From contig NC_081410.1 of the NCBI RefSeq assembly GCF_030272615.1, positions 123,683,640 through 123,747,639 of the forward strand: a DNA stretch of 64,000 nucleotides, in the 5' to 3' direction. The position numbers were made by a program, and so were the translations under genes. The DNA is from Cryptomeria japonica. Its lineage: Eukaryota > Streptophyta > Pinopsida > Cupressales > Cupressaceae. Shown here in pieces: positions 1-13,402 of this stretch. The notes beneath the pieces are model-generated. The model had not been told where the DNA came from. It worked only from the letters and a program-made list of their open reading frames with translations, and ran no database searches. Position 1 is the first letter of the stretch, and the number at the start of each line of letters is the position of its first letter.

Positions 1-58
<58 letters not shown>
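1..58. repeat. (TA)n microsatellite
   Basis: An uninterrupted alternating TA run starts at the window edge, so its true length is unknown. Confidence 0.95.
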
Positions 59-62
<4 letters not shown>

Positions 63-2039
63 TTCTGAGTAGAACTTAGCCACATGAGTAGTAAATAATA
101 AGAAATAACATATGAATAAACCTAAGCACATTTACTTTCTCAAGGATATGTCTAATTTTCCTTATAAGTCTATATTTAAAAAAAATACATGCGCATATAG
201 ATACATTTTGAAACTATACTTTTTTCTCAAATTTGTTAATCCAAAAGTATTTAATTATTCTTTTATTCTATCTTTTTTCAATGACTTGTTGTATTTATCC
301 AAAATATAACTATTTAACCCATTTCACTTTGTTTATCAAAACCTAACCTTATTTATCCCAAAATATAACTATTGAGCCAAAATAATATTTTAACAAAATA
401 CACTACTTTTTCCCAAAATATAAGCATATAAAAATATTTATCAAATCATTTGGCAATTTTTTATTTTTTTTCAATAAAAGTGGAGAACCACTAATTTTAT
501 TAATTATAAATTTATGCAATCCTAGTTCAAAGAGCACCGGTAGGAAAGAACCAGGCAAAGAAAACCTTCGGTCTTGCTCATAAAAAACCCCATTGGGAAG
601 AAAATATAACCGATTACATCAAAGAGGAGAAATGAGATCTCCAAACCAGCCCAACCTTTCCCAAAAAAAGCCATATAAGCCAACATCGATACCAAAATGA
701 TTCCCCAACCCCTTAACATTTACAAAATAATGAATAGTTCAAAAATATATATATAATTAAACACAAAATAGTAATATTGTCAAACTTAAAGTTAATAGAA
801 AATTCTATTTTTGCAGACTGAACATTATCACCGAAAGGTGGGGAAAAAGGCTCCCCACCACTGTGGGTTAACCCATGATGGCTGGGGTTCTCCTCGCCAT
901 GGATGCCCATGACACCCATAAAAATTGCACATAATAAAATAAATAAATACGTCGAAAACAATATTCGTAAAGCAAAAAAAATAATAGTAATAAGTATTAT
1001 AATTTTGCCAGAATGGGAAAATATTCAAGCCCCATTTCTTTAATAGATAACCCATTAAGTTCGATCCAACCCCTAATGTTTCCTCGATTTAAAACCCATT
1101 TAAATTTTACTATCAAAGCTTCAGAAGAATTATTTTTCTAATAACAATTTTGATCGTGAATTAAATATGAAATTCTAAAAAAAAAACCCATCCATCCCAT
1201 TGACAAGAAATTCCTTACAAATTTTCTTGATACGACAAATCAAACAAGTTGATTTTTATTTAAATTAAGAAGAGAATTTAACATGCTTAAAGCAAAGAAC
1301 CAGAAACCTACCTCTTTACGAATTCTGGAAAGCAACACAGAGGTAGAAAACAATAATCGCCAGGCACCAATCCAGAATGCTCCAACCAGAAACTTCAAAC
1401 AAAAACTACCAGATCCCTTTCTCTGAATCCTCCTATCAATTTCTCTAATTCATTTTCAAAACCTAGCTTTCCCCAAATTCCTCTACAAAAACTCCCATAA
1501 CCAGAAGAAAATTTCCTATCCACATAAAAACTTCACGGGAAGAGACCCCTATTTCCCCCCAAAAGCAGACATATCAATTACCCCCAAATCTAACTCCCAA
1601 ACACATGCAAGAGTACCCCAATAATTAAATTCATTAATTTCTTTGTAACTCACATCATGCACATACAAATAATTAATTCTAAAAAATAAAAAATAAATGA
1701 TAATTATAATATTTAATGGTTTAACTCATGAAAATGATAAAATACACCCCAATATAAACTCCTTTTAAAATATATTCCCATTAACACCATAAAAACCATA
1801 ATTTTTATTTAATTTTTAAAAAAAAAAATTATTTTCTAAACTATAGATTAGATTAAATCATTTACTAACGTAATTAACTAAATAAAATAACATGCAATAT
1901 CAACTATCTCAATTAATTAACCATTAACATTTAATTTCCTTTAAACTATTAATATTAATATTTTTGCTAATAAAATATCATACTAACACAAGGGTAAGGT
2001 ACTGAGACTAAACCACTCGAAATACCAATAGGACCAACA
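59..2039. other. AT-rich intergenic sequence, no gene seen
   Basis: This stretch is very AT-rich, with many homopolymer A and T runs. The open frames are short, low in complexity and overlap on both strands. No protein motif, RNA gene or element boundary was recognised. Confidence 0.5.
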
Positions 2040-2586
2040 AGGCTAACAACTGGCAAGATCAAACAAACATGATGCAAGGATACCTGACTGGGGACTGTTC
2101 CATAGGAATGGTGATACCACGAGGTCTTACTGATAACTCCAATGTCCACATTATCATTGGGTCAAAGAGCACACTCAGACCTGAAGATTCAAGTGGAGTT
2201 GATGCTCCGTACCAACAGTCCTGCATCACCGAGAAAACATACATACTTACATCTAACATATACATGCACACTGGTGGAGGAGAGTCGTGATAGTTCATGT
2301 CCTGTCATAGTGGATGACGGAAGATCATCCCCTCACACCCCATACAGACTCATACCCATACAAGTAGATGAATACAAGAAATATCTTACATAAAGAAAAT
2401 ACGTCTGTCCAAAGTTAGTATATACTCATATAATCTAACATCTAACCATTCATCAAGATAAAATGCATATCCAACATATTAAAAGCCATCACATAAGAGA
2501 GTATCATCTAGTCACATAAACCACCAAAGAAATCAACCAGAGTCAAACTAAGTTAAACGGAGTCTGATCGAGGGAGGGGCATTACA
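2040..2586 (-). repeat. Possible LTR fragment, minus strand
   Basis: The plus strand ends at 2586 in GGGGCATTACA, which reads TGTAATGCCCC on the minus strand. Many plant LTRs begin this way. The block is less AT-rich than its flanks. No second copy, primer site or coding region was found, so both the left edge and the element type are guesses. Confidence 0.25.
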
Positions 2587-4942
2587 TAAAATCAAAACTA
2601 GTGACAAGGCTTTTAGTGGTTTTCCTGTTGCATATGATAAACAAACTATAACAAGATCAATTTTGATGTGTTGTTGCAGTTGGTATGTTGATTCAATTTT
2701 TGGTTTTTATTTGTGAGCTTGGATGAGGAGTAGACTAGGTTGTGTGGATTTATTTCCTATTGCAAAGAACTATGACCTTTTGCTTGATAAAGGAAGGATA
2801 GTGTGTTGGCCATCAATTATTTATTCATGATTATACAGGTTTATGGGGGTTGCTATCACCAATAGTGTTGAGCAAAGCGAGGTCAATATTTTTGGGCATC
2901 AAGGTAGTGCACCTAGTCATAAGTGATTATCTAAGTTGATTGGAATTTCTAGTACCGATACCATTAAACAAAGTGAGGTTAGTATTGTTGGACATCAATT
3001 TAGATGTGTCATACACACTATTGAATAATCATTGAGACACACAAAGGTTTATGTGGTTGAGTAGACCATCATTGTGTGTACGTTATAGTAAAATGGTCAA
3101 AGAGGATTAACATGCCAATGAGATTTTCATAATTCATATCACAACTCTTGTAGTAGGGGGGTTCTATGTATGCAAGATTGGTTGATTAGTACTGGGATGT
3201 CTAGTGTGCCAATTTATGTGGTAGAGACTATTAGATAGCTTTAAAATCATATGCTCTAAATTGTCTTTTGGTCCCTTTTAGATTAAGGGGCTTTATTGGG
3301 TCATGTGATGCGAATAGGTATCATTGTTATAAAGCTCATAGTAAATATTTTTATGAGACACAAATCACCTTGTGAGATACCCCCTTTCTTAATAAGTTAG
3401 ATTCAAATGTTAATTAAATCTAATGAAGTATTTGGGTAGGCATTTAGGATTAAATTTGTTTGAGTAGCTACATAGGAATGATAAGCATAGAAGGATTATT
3501 TAAGAAAATATGTATGTAATATTCATAAAATATGTAGCATAATATAATTATAAAATAGATTTATTAGAAAGAGCTTGAGGAATCCATCTATAAATTAGCA
3601 TCAGTTACTCAGAGGGAGTATTTGTGAAAAATAAAATATATTTTTAGTGACTCAAAGGGGCACTTTTCTTGATAGATGGAGATTCAAAAAATATTGTCCA
3701 TTATGATTAAAATAATACATTGAGGACACTATTATGTAATTAGTTCTTCTTTTATTCATGGGTAGATAGTATGATCAATATTGTGTAAGTCAATTTTGTC
3801 CACTACTTTTCTATTGGATGAAACATTGATCCAAATTCATGTTCAAAGATACATCATGGGATGGGGGAGGTTCTTCCACATAGCTTGGGGTACTAGTGTG
3901 TGAAGACAAGCACCACATAATAAAGGGGAAGGGAAATCAAGCAAAAGGTAAATGGAAATGGAAGCCAAATCAAATAGGTAACCAACATGCCTTACTAGAT
4001 AAAAATGGTTTCTCTTCGATAGATAATATTTGTGGGACTCTTTATGACCTATATATCTAAGGCTGTGAACCTCATTACTAAGGAAAAGAAACCTAGGTGA
4101 CACAAACGGAGTAGGTTCCCATCTTAAACCTTACTAGTGATTTCAAAATATCACTACTTGAGTTGGGTAAACATATTAAAACTCTTGAAAGAGGACTATA
4201 GATCCTTGGGATATGCTATTGAATATAAGGAATGCTTGAATACTTATATAATGAGTCACAAAATTGATGAGTACCAACCATTTCTTTTATTTATGATCAA
4301 TTATTTAAGATGAGCTCGGCCATCACAATGAGAGATAGATATAGAAATATCTTGACCAGGATAAGAAAAATAGGAAAATATGAAGTTCTATGGGTGAGTA
4401 TTTAGGGGGCTCACTTATACGTTTTTCCAAGATGACAAAAAATTGGTGTTGGTGCCCATCTTTATAATTCCTAAAGTTCCATGGTCTTAGTCCATGTTGT
4501 GCATTTGGTCTCATTTTTTATCTCTTATAATTGATCTTAGATAATCCCTAAATGGTCTCATTTTTCTAAATTTTCCTGTTTTATCTTGTTCTCCTCATGT
4601 ACTTATAACGTGTTTGAATACACATAAATCCTAAAAAATCTAAGTGTGGAAGTCCTCTGGATAAATTTATAAAGATTATGCTAAATGTTAGATTTTAGAG
4701 TTTCCCATCCTAGAAAACCTTTTCCTTGACCCACATTTTTTTCATTGTTTTCGCTAAAGTTTTAGGCTTTCTCTTATGTCATGATTTTTGTTAGATCCCT
4801 ACACTTGGACATTTTACACTAGGTTACCTTTCAAAGTTGTTTTAGTTATCCTTTTTCTTGCATACCTTGAGGGGTGAATTTCTTACTATCCATAGTCTCT
4901 AATTCTTGATCCTTTTCATTATGTTATTTTTAAGATTCATGG
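2587..4942. other. Intergenic sequence, no gene seen
   Basis: Only short interrupted frames occur on both strands. The sequence looks like decayed repeat DNA, but no domain or boundary could be identified. Confidence 0.4.
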
Positions 4943-6325
4943 TGTAGTGTCCTAAATTGTACCCGGTGCATTTATGACACTTGTACATGATGCCTAAGGC
5001 ACTTATGATCAAAATTGTAATATTTTGTCATCATAGGACCTTCATCCCAAAGATCATTGTTTAGCACTGTCAGCACTTTGGGACCTATTCCCGACGGACA
5101 TTAGCGCGATGCAGGGATGTTTGTGCGCGACACTAATGTCTCAAAAAATGGTCATATTTTTAAAGTGTCGGTGACTTAGAGGCGTCAATGCGTGTCTTTT
5201 AGCCCACGTCATGTTGTAACGACTCTTTGCGCTTGTTTCAAATTAAAAACCCTTTCCAACACATTTGGGGGTGGGGTTCCCACTTTGGGTTCTTGGCTCT
5301 TGATCTTTGCGCTCTCTCAAGCACTCTCAAAAGCTCTCTTTGGAAATCTCTTGGCTCATACAACATCAACATCAAAAGCAAGCTATCAATACCAACTTCA
5401 AGCTTCCCGACCTCGTGGTGGCTTCCTACTAATTCATTAATCAAGTGGGCTTCATCACGCTTGTGATGCCAAATATCAAGGAGGGATTAATTTCCAAACT
5501 TACTCTCTCTATTTCAATTTCATGCAATGAGTCCTTTGCATTAATAAGTGTATTTACCAATATTCCAATATTTATTTGCATGCAATAGGAATTCGATTTC
5601 TGTTTGCATCTATTTACCAATTTACCAATTTGTTCCAAGTTATCTATTTTTCAATCTATACTAATCTGGCTATCTGTGGTGGTGGAAAAAACTAAGCAAG
5701 GGTCTGACTGAGGCTGGCCTCTATACAACACCAACATTTTCCCCCTTTTTTGTGTGCACGGGTACAAGTTTGACCCAGCACTTGGACTCTAGGATTTATC
5801 ATTTTCTAGACATACAGACAATAGCGCACCGCGCTGGAGTCTGCGCACCGTGCTGGCATCCTAAACTTGAGAGCTTCCCAGGTTCCTAATTTGCTCTATC
5901 CTTTCTACTTCATATTTCTATTTAAGCAGTTCACATATTATTTCACCCATATTCTATACATTCTATATTTATTCATTCGTAGTTGGTTAGCTTGTTAGAT
6001 AGTTAGTAGTTTAGTTAATTCTTTTTTTGTTCTATGTTTTGTCCATAAGAACCATGCATCTTTGTGTAGCTATATATTCTATCCACCTAGGACACTACCG
6101 CACCGTGTTGCAGTCTGCAATCCGCACTGCAATCTTGGGCTTGCACTATCGTCTCATTTACAAAACCTTGCAGAGTTCGCCAAAGATTCGTCTCAGTTCT
6201 CTTATAGATCTAGAGCATTTCTTTTGCTCTTTGCTCAACATTGTGCCTGTTTGAAGAGGTAATCAGATGGATAATTTGTCCTTGGTGATTCATCTTTCCT
6301 AAGGTGGCAAATTCTATCTATTACA
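4943..6325 (+). repeat. Candidate 5' LTR of a Ty3/Gypsy element
   Basis: The candidate starts TGTAGTGTCC and ends TTACA, three bases before a TGG-initial primer-binding-like site. A gag-like frame follows at 6355 and a retroviral-type protease at 7029, in the order expected of a 5' LTR. The LTR contains GC-rich words that recur, such as GCGCACCGCGCTGG near 5825 and GCGCACCGTGCTGG near 5844. No partner 3' LTR was found, so the left boundary rests only on the TG start. Confidence 0.45.
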
Positions 6326-6328
6326 TTT

Positions 6329-6346
6329 TGGTGAACCCGACGTGAA
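6329..6346 (+). other. Candidate tRNA primer-binding site
   Basis: The site TGGTGAACCCGACGTGAA begins with TGG, the complement of a tRNA CCA tail, and lies three bases after the candidate LTR end. The matching tRNA was not identified. Confidence 0.45.
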
Positions 6347-6354
6347 AGGTCTAG

Positions 6355-6759
6355 ATGTCGGATCTCTTCCTTTCAGAGTTTAATGCCTTTGATAAGGCAT
6401 TTTCAAAACATGATTTTGATATGTTGGATGAAGTATTAGATGACTTCCTTGATGCACCTCCTCCAAATAGGAGTGCAAAGGATGAGTTGCCTTCCTCAAC
6501 ATCCTCATGCAAAGAAAAAACATCTGTGAATATCATTATCATCTCCGCAGCCCCTCAAAGGCCTAAGAGACCTTTCATTCATGTGACAACGACTAGTCCT
6601 TCCCCCAAGAAGGGTAAGTCCATTAATGGAAAGTCTTTCAAAGGAGAGACTTCCAATCTATATGCTAGATTTACGCAATCTAGAGAACCATCTTATAACA
6701 CCATTGCACACATGTATAACACTCGTAATAACAAGCAAGTTCTCAGACAACAACAATAA
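6355..6759 (+). pseudogene. Ty3/Gypsy gag-like N-terminal fragment
   Basis: This frame starts nine bases after the candidate primer site. It encodes an acidic N-terminus (residues 1-45, rich in D, E and F) followed by a Ser/Pro/Lys-rich stretch. No zinc knuckle or capsid motif is visible, so assignment to gag rests on position between the LTR and protease. The frame stops at 6757 and coding-like sequence continues beyond it, which suggests an interrupted polyprotein. Confidence 0.4.
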
Positions 6760-7028
6760 ATTTCTTTACCATCTTCTCAACTGACTCTTCCTAAGGTAGT
6801 TGTGCCTGTGGACAAGTGATCGAGTGATTATGATCTTATCGAGAAACTTAAGGTTACTCTAGCTAAGATCTCACTATCGGATTTTTATCAAACCACCCCA
6901 TTATACCAAGGTATGTTGCTGGAAGCTTTACAGAAGATCTTGCTACCTTCCTCTTTGAGATCGACTGACGTGACTGCATTGATTCACAAAATATTACTTT
7001 CTATCTGCATGAACTTCTGCCTCTCAAG

Positions 7029-7445
7029 GTGAGGAATCTAGTGGATCCTTTGATGATTATTGTCCATGTGAATGGTGTGGGTATCAGACAGACTCTAATT
7101 GATACTGGATCTATGCTTAATGTTTGTGAATTGGACTTGCTACCAAAGATCAAAGTAGATCCAAAATCTTTGGCAGCATCATCTCTATACATTCTAGGTT
7201 TTGACAACTATAGAATAATTGTTGTAGGAACTATTATTCTATCCTTGAAGGTTGGACCAGTAACCATTCCAACTCTTGTGCACGTTATTTCGAGTCCTTT
7301 ATCATACAACCTTCTTCTAGGTAGACCTTGGCTTCAATATGCCTTGGGAGCCATCTCTTCTATGCTTCATGGAGCGGTGAAGTTTGTAGCTGATAATTGG
7401 GGTGTCATAGTTAGAGTAGACCTTGAGGCTATGCAGTTATGTTAG
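7029..7445 (+). pseudogene. Ty3/Gypsy aspartic protease domain, relic
   Basis: This is a retropepsin-like fold of a plant Ty3/Gypsy polyprotein. The catalytic motif appears as LIDTGSMLNVC (about residues 24-34), and the second conserved segment as YNLLLGRPWLQ followed by SSMLHGAVKF. That pairing is typical of the protease region of Tat/Athila-like plant elements. The frame ends at 7445; a Lys/Glu/Ser-rich frame continues to 7664, and interrupted coding-like sequence runs to about 8000. Reverse transcriptase, RNase H and integrase are not visible, so the element is truncated or too decayed to recognise. The motifs are clear; lineage placement is an inference. Confidence 0.7.
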
Positions 7446-8876
7446 ATTGTTGCAGTGGGTCGAGCTACTGCTACACCCTCGTTTCATAATTGGGTATCAA
7501 TCTTATCTTCTTCGATGATAACTTTTGCTTCTGCCACCTCCTCTAAAAAGGAAGAGTGTAAGAAAGAAGAGATCCCTAAGGAAGTCATTGAAAAGGAGAA
7601 GTCATCTAAGAGTCTCATGATTGACACTCCTAAGACGAAAATGCTAGAGCCACCACCTAAGTAATGATCTCCAATTAAGTCGTCTTCTCAATCAAAAGTC
7701 ACTACATTCGTAGGCGACAACTAGGGTTCTTTGGACTTCACTGATTCCCATGTTGGTGAATGTAAAGTAGATCCTGTCCACTTGAGTTTTCCAAATATAA
7801 CATTGAATTCGGCTAAGAAGGATGATTATACATCCATTAAGTCGAGTGACGCTTAGACAATAATAAACCTATCCTCATGAATAGTGAAGCATCATATGTT
7901 ACTTATGAGACCTTTATATGTGATTTAAACTTGTATGAGACATATGATCCTTTGTGTTTAAAGAATTAAAACTCTCGACATTAGGAGAAGGGGACACATT
8001 AATAGCTAAAATTAGATATGGAGAACCATGTTTTGAATCTTTAAGACTACCAATTTCAAAAGATATATCCTTTCAAGAGGGATCCTTTTGAGCTATCTCT
8101 CATAGAATACTTTCTTGTATGTGTGGGCATAGATTCCCCTAATTCCATAGAGTAGTGGTGGATTGTTTCTTGACTACTCATTTGTATTTGAAGTAATCAA
8201 GAATAATGTGGCTAGTTTTAAAATACCTACAATACATTTGCAAAGGTGGTTATTCACGCTCCAAAAGTCGAGTCCAAATCCAATCAACTATTTTTATGTG
8301 TTGTCTATTGGAAGGGTTTTGGATATGTCCTGATCAACCAAAATGTGAGCAAAAATCGTCTGAAGTAAATTAGAAGAGGTTTTTTCTACCACTAAAAAAT
8401 TCGCCAACATATTGTCAATTGCTTCAAAACAAAATTCAAAATATAATTACAATGGAAGATTAGGGAGCTGAACTAACATAGGCACATCAAAGAAATGTTT
8501 TGAGGTGGGGTTAAAATTTGGGTGTGAAGTTTTAAGCGTAAGCATGTGTTGATCCCATGTTTAGACATAATTATAGTAATTTTTTATGATCAAAAATCAA
8601 AATTAAATTACCATAAGTGCAAGGGTAAATTTGAACACCACCTTTAAGGATGGGTCCCCAGGTACCAATGATTAATTTATGCAAATTGAGAAGAATTGGC
8701 CATAAATAATCCATTAGGAAGGTATGAATTTCTACAAGGAATTATTAGTTTTTGCCCTATAGGAACATTCGTTGTACTAAGAGACAATATTGAGGAATAT
8801 CCCTAAGTTAGTGAAGGATTATTAAAATAAGGACTTGTTGTTGGCTTGATGATGACTTTTGTATTGATGACTTTAT
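7446..8876 (+). other. Decayed downstream part of the Ty3/Gypsy relic
   Basis: Short Lys/Glu/Ser-rich frames follow the protease and then stop. From about 8000 to 8876 no domain was recognised. No polypurine tract or 3' LTR matching the left LTR was found. Confidence 0.35.
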
Positions 8877-10030
8877 GTGTTGTCATTGATGGCACATATA
8901 TACACATACACGTGCTCATATTTTTCATAGTCATCTTAGTTGAGTCAAACTAGTACTACTCCTAAGTCTATGAATTGCAAACTGGTATTATATGTATAGA
9001 GTAAGTCTAAACCGGTATGAAGGTATCTAAACCAGTATATGTAGACAATCGGTATATGCAAGTGAAGGTATCTAAACCAGTATATGTAGACAATCGATAT
9101 ATGCAAGTAAGATAAACATTTTTGGTCAATTTCATTGTTACCAGTTTCAAGTTGCAGTGGAGAGTGACAAAGAGGCACATGAAGTCAATCGGTATATAAG
9201 TTTGATGTGGTGAACACTAAACCGGTATCGGTGTTCAAACCGATTTTCCCTGATTGTGTGATGAGTTATCACTGGACATGATGTGTTACCTCCAACCGAC
9301 ATTTTTGGCGGTGATGTGTGATGTGTTATGAAATATTGTCCAGATACACTGAACCTAGAAATTGTGTTGAGGTTCTTGAAGCCAACATGAAATCTAATGT
9401 CTATAATATGGCATTGTGATTAGTTATTTTGATATGAAAGATACAAGTGATGTTATGAGTTTGAGTTGATGCGATTTGTTGAAGGAGTTACAGAGTATGT
9501 CGATGATGCAATATTGAGTGAGCAGAAAAGGATCTATACAAGCATAATGTACTACTTCTAGATCATATCACTTGTTGTTTTCTAATCACTACAACAGTTA
9601 AATCCCCTAACCGTGTAAGCTATAACAAGCTTCATTGTTCAAATCCTCTAACAAGGTGATTCATTAACTTGGATCTAAATCTTCCACTAAGGTTACCTTT
9701 AACCAGGTATAGCTCCTAACAGGGCTTTGGAATCTTTAATAGGATTCGCTCCCAACAGAGCACTTTGTTGACCTTAACCAATCAGTTACCTATTATTGTA
9801 GATACTTAACTTGTGAGTTCCATCTCACCATGGTTTTTCCTAGCTGGGTTTTCCACCTATAATTTTTTGTGTTATGGTGAATGTTTTACTTTCTGTGAAT
9901 GTTGTTATAACACTGGATTGTATGTAAAATCTTACGTAAAATGGTTAAATATTTTTATCGGTTTGGGATTAAAGTGTTATTGCTTTTGCTATCACCGATT
10001 CACCCCCCCTCTCAGTGCTTTATAAGTCTA
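8877..10030 (+). repeat. Copia-type LTR relic
   Basis: The block starts TGTTGTCATTGATGG. Near 9827 it contains CACCATGGTTTTTCC, then GGGTTTTCCACC. The same conserved pair occurs on the opposite strand inside the minus-strand Copia LTR near 34759-34790. It ends near a pyrimidine-rich ATTCACCCCCCCTCTCAG-like segment, common near the 3' end of such LTRs. No attached polyprotein was found, so this may be a solo LTR or a remnant. Confidence 0.5.
9020..9109 (+). repeat. 45-bp tandem duplication within LTR relic
   Basis: Two adjacent 45-bp units, starting AAGGTATCTAAACCAGTAT at 9020 and 9065, differ at very few positions (CGGTAT against CGATAT). Confidence 0.8.
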
Positions 10031-10039
10031 TCACTTGTA

Positions 10040-10200
10040 ATGAAGGAATTTACATGGGATGAAATTAACAAAGCTAAATTTTCATTAGGGGCAAGGAAGA
10101 CTCCAGGGCTAGATGGGTTAAGGCATTTACTTGAGATGAAATTAACAAACCCGTATTTTCATTAAGGCAAGGAAGACTCTAGGGCTAGATGAGTTTTAGG
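10040..10200 (+). pseudogene. Duplicated LINE reverse-transcriptase fragment
   Basis: The peptide FTWDEINKAKFSLG followed by KTPGLDG matches the segment before the PGPDG motif of plant LINE reverse transcriptase. The roughly 76-bp segment appears twice in tandem (from about 10049 and 10125); the second copy carries an indel that shifts its frame. It is far too short to be functional. Confidence 0.5.
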
Positions 10201-13200
10201 AAAAAATATTTATGCCAATTTATGACATTAATATTTAATATCATTTTCTTTCTCTTTTATTCATTCATAAAAATGTTTTTTTTTAGTCTATTTTGAATTT
10301 TAATTATTTGAATTAGCATAAAAATATATTCCAATCCAAAATCAACAAGTTAAGAATAAAATAAATTAAAATTAAAATAAATATGCACCCAAATTCCTTT
10401 CTTTGTCCTTAATTTTTCATCATTTTGGTATATTCAATTGCTCAATTTGATAGCATGTACTTGTGACACAGGAGCATCCCCGGTTCTTGGTAATCTTGCA
10501 TCAACCAAAAAAAATTATTTTCCCGTTTGTTTTCTGTTTTGCAGTTTCAACATTTATTTCTGCATTTTCTTGCTTTTGCTCACTGGACCTTGCGGAGCTG
10601 GATTTTGTTTGAGAAAATGATTATCTTCCTTATTCCTAAACTGCGGAGCATTTGGATCATTTTCCAGCAAGTTACCGACAAGGATAACTTTAAGAAACCA
10701 ACCCCCCAGGCAAAAGTGTAAAATCTTGGCGAATCAGACATTATTTTGGGGGGGAGAATTTTCATATTGATGGTGAAATATTTTTTCAAAATAGGAAAAA
10801 AAATTATTTTGTACTGGCGATTCTTTTCTATGGTAGGAAAATTCCATAAAATTTTGGAAAATAATACCTTGTTCTGTGGGGAAAATATATATTGTAAGAG
10901 TCAAATATTTTTTGTTTAAAGGAACAAATATATAATTGTATGGGCGAAAAATTTTACTCCGAAGGAAAAATTATTTAAGTGTATTGGCGATTTTTATCCA
11001 CCACTTGAAAATTATTTAATTTGTTTGGGTAATATTTTGTTATTTATGAAAAAATATATATTTTATTGGTGATTTCATGAATTCATTGCCATTAATAAAC
11101 AAGGCACATCACATCACATTGAGTCTAGAATCTGCATGATGTATCGATAGTGCAGCCTCTTTGACAGGTGAAGGGTGACACATGCCTAAAATACATCAAT
11201 TATTTTAAATTGTTCGATGATCGTAGATCAATGGCTAAAGTTCTATTTTGGCCCAAATTTCTGAAGAGAACGTAGTTCACCAAAAAGTGCCCGGAATGGA
11301 ATTGGATTCAATACATGTATCAAATGTCATGGTCGATAATGTTAGTCATTTAATATATGTCTAGTCACTAACTGCAATCCACTATGTCCCCATGACTTCC
11401 AATATGGTACATGGTATTGGTTTATAGTTATTTCCAATTTCGCACAGTAGTGCATTTATGGGAAAGATTTGCAAAGATATATGAAAGATTTAAAAAAAAT
11501 TAAAGGAATTAATATGGTTAGAGAATGAATTATTACAATCAAGAGCTTCAACTATTTATATACGATCTCTGCTTCTTTCATCTTCAATTAGCCTTTGGTA
11601 GATAAATTGTCGAAGCTCATGATATTTAAATTCTGCCTTTGGTTTAGGTCTATAGGCTCAAGTTGTTTAATTTGGTATTTTGATTTCTCAAGATGGACAC
11701 TCCTATCTGCTTGAGAAGCATTTTTGCGGAGGACCAGAGGGCCTTTTTGGGCTCTGTTAGAGACCCAACCCTCCAATAAGTCTATAAGGAGGTTGGGATG
11801 TTCACTAATGAGGTTGTGAGGATGGTGTTGGGCAGAGACTTTCTGCGTAATGAAAATAGATACCGTGTTAACATGAACGTTATGTCTCAGTTCTTGGCAT
11901 CTCTTCTGGACGTCGGAGGAGACAAGGTGGATATGTTGATGTTGTTAAGGAAGGTGTTTAAAGAAGACTTCCTTGGAGATGACGTTATTGTTGTCATCTT
12001 TCCAGAAGTAGGGGTGGGGATCCCTTGGGAGAATTAATTAACCAAGTTTCTCCTCCCTGACCAAACAGTGTCGGTGGCCAGGCAACCGTTTCTTTTGAAC
12101 CTGAATGTGGAGTAGTTGACGCATCATAGGAAATAAGCGTGGATTGGTAGGGACTTTCTCCAAAAATATGTTCTTGTTGGATGACTTTCCAAACTACAGT
12201 TGGCTTGAAGAATTCTCACATCTTATAATTTCTAAAGAATTCTACATGGAGGGAGGGCAAGATTCTTAGGGTAAACCATGAATGTGTCCACTACCTATGC
12301 CCTAGCCCCGACCCCCTAGTAGTTTTCTTTTTTTGGCTATTTCCTCGTAATCTCACAGGCTCACTCATTTTGGCTTAAATTTTTTTGAGGAACTTAGACA
12401 TGTAAAAATTGTAAATTCGCAAAACATATAAATTAATGATAATTTTGCAAATTCCAGTTCGTTTCAGTTTGCCTCTTATGGATATAAAAATACTTTCTAT
12501 TTCATTTTATTATTTTTTGTTGCCATCATGCCATGGCAGGATACTTAGCATAATCATTATGTTTTGAAATAGCTTAAATAGTTATTAATTTGTGTGGATA
12601 TAAGATTTAATTTTCACCATAAAAAAATAGCAGGTCTATTCTAATTTCTTCTCTAAAGTTAAACAACAAATTCAGTGTCACTTCCGAGACGACCTTTTCT
12701 AAAAGATATTTGAAGTGTTTGACAAAGAAGTATTTGAAAAAACATAATGTCAGGGATTGGCTACAAGTGATAGCATCCAATAAGGATCGCAATGTCTATG
12801 AGCTACGTTATTTCAATATTTTGTTAAACAATGGAAATAAATTTAATACTGTGATCTTTTTATGTAATGTTTCTTCGTCTATATTTAATATATATATAAA
12901 ATCCAGTTCGTTCCATTAATTATTTGTACATTTATTATCATTGATTATAATTTTATAAATATATAAAAAAAAAAAAATCTCGCGAAAAACAAGTGAATTA
13001 AAAGTCCAACTTACTTGTTGTAATTTTTTCTGCATAATTTCAATATAAAAAAAGTCCAACTAACTTCATACATGTACATTGAACACCGACACGAAACAAT
13101 TAACAAAGGCTATGGCCAATGGGACGAAGAAGCGTCAGGTGACATGGTGCTTGGGTGGCAGAAATCTTATGTATAATGGGACTCACGAGAACTGACAATA

Positions 13201-13402
13201 GATATGCAATGATATTGCCTTATGGACCTATGGTATCCACATCATTGTCATGAAAGTGAATGGTTGACATTTAGCCTTTATGCGGCTTTAATGTTGACTT
13301 GTGCATACGAATTATGCGGTTGAAGTAGTGCATGCCGAGGAATAATGACAGAGTTTGTGATTAATACTGACGACCGTCGTCGTTGGATGTCAAAAATTAG
13401 AA
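10201..13402. other. AT-rich stretch with one orphan frame
   Basis: Most of this stretch is AT-rich and non-coding in appearance. A 79-codon frame at 11798-12037 (MFTNEVVRMVLGRD at its start) has balanced composition but no recognised domain and no flanking support. Poly-A and poly-T runs are common. No element boundary was identified. Confidence 0.35.

Noticed and set aside
2059-2393. Overlapping frames of 60-83 codons on both strands.
   Set aside because: Both strands are open over the same bases, with no domain. The block looks like LTR sequence.
11588-12037. Orphan frames of 62 and 79 codons on opposite strands.
   Set aside because: There is no domain, no flanking gene structure and no splice context. 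Composition alone is not enough to call a gene.
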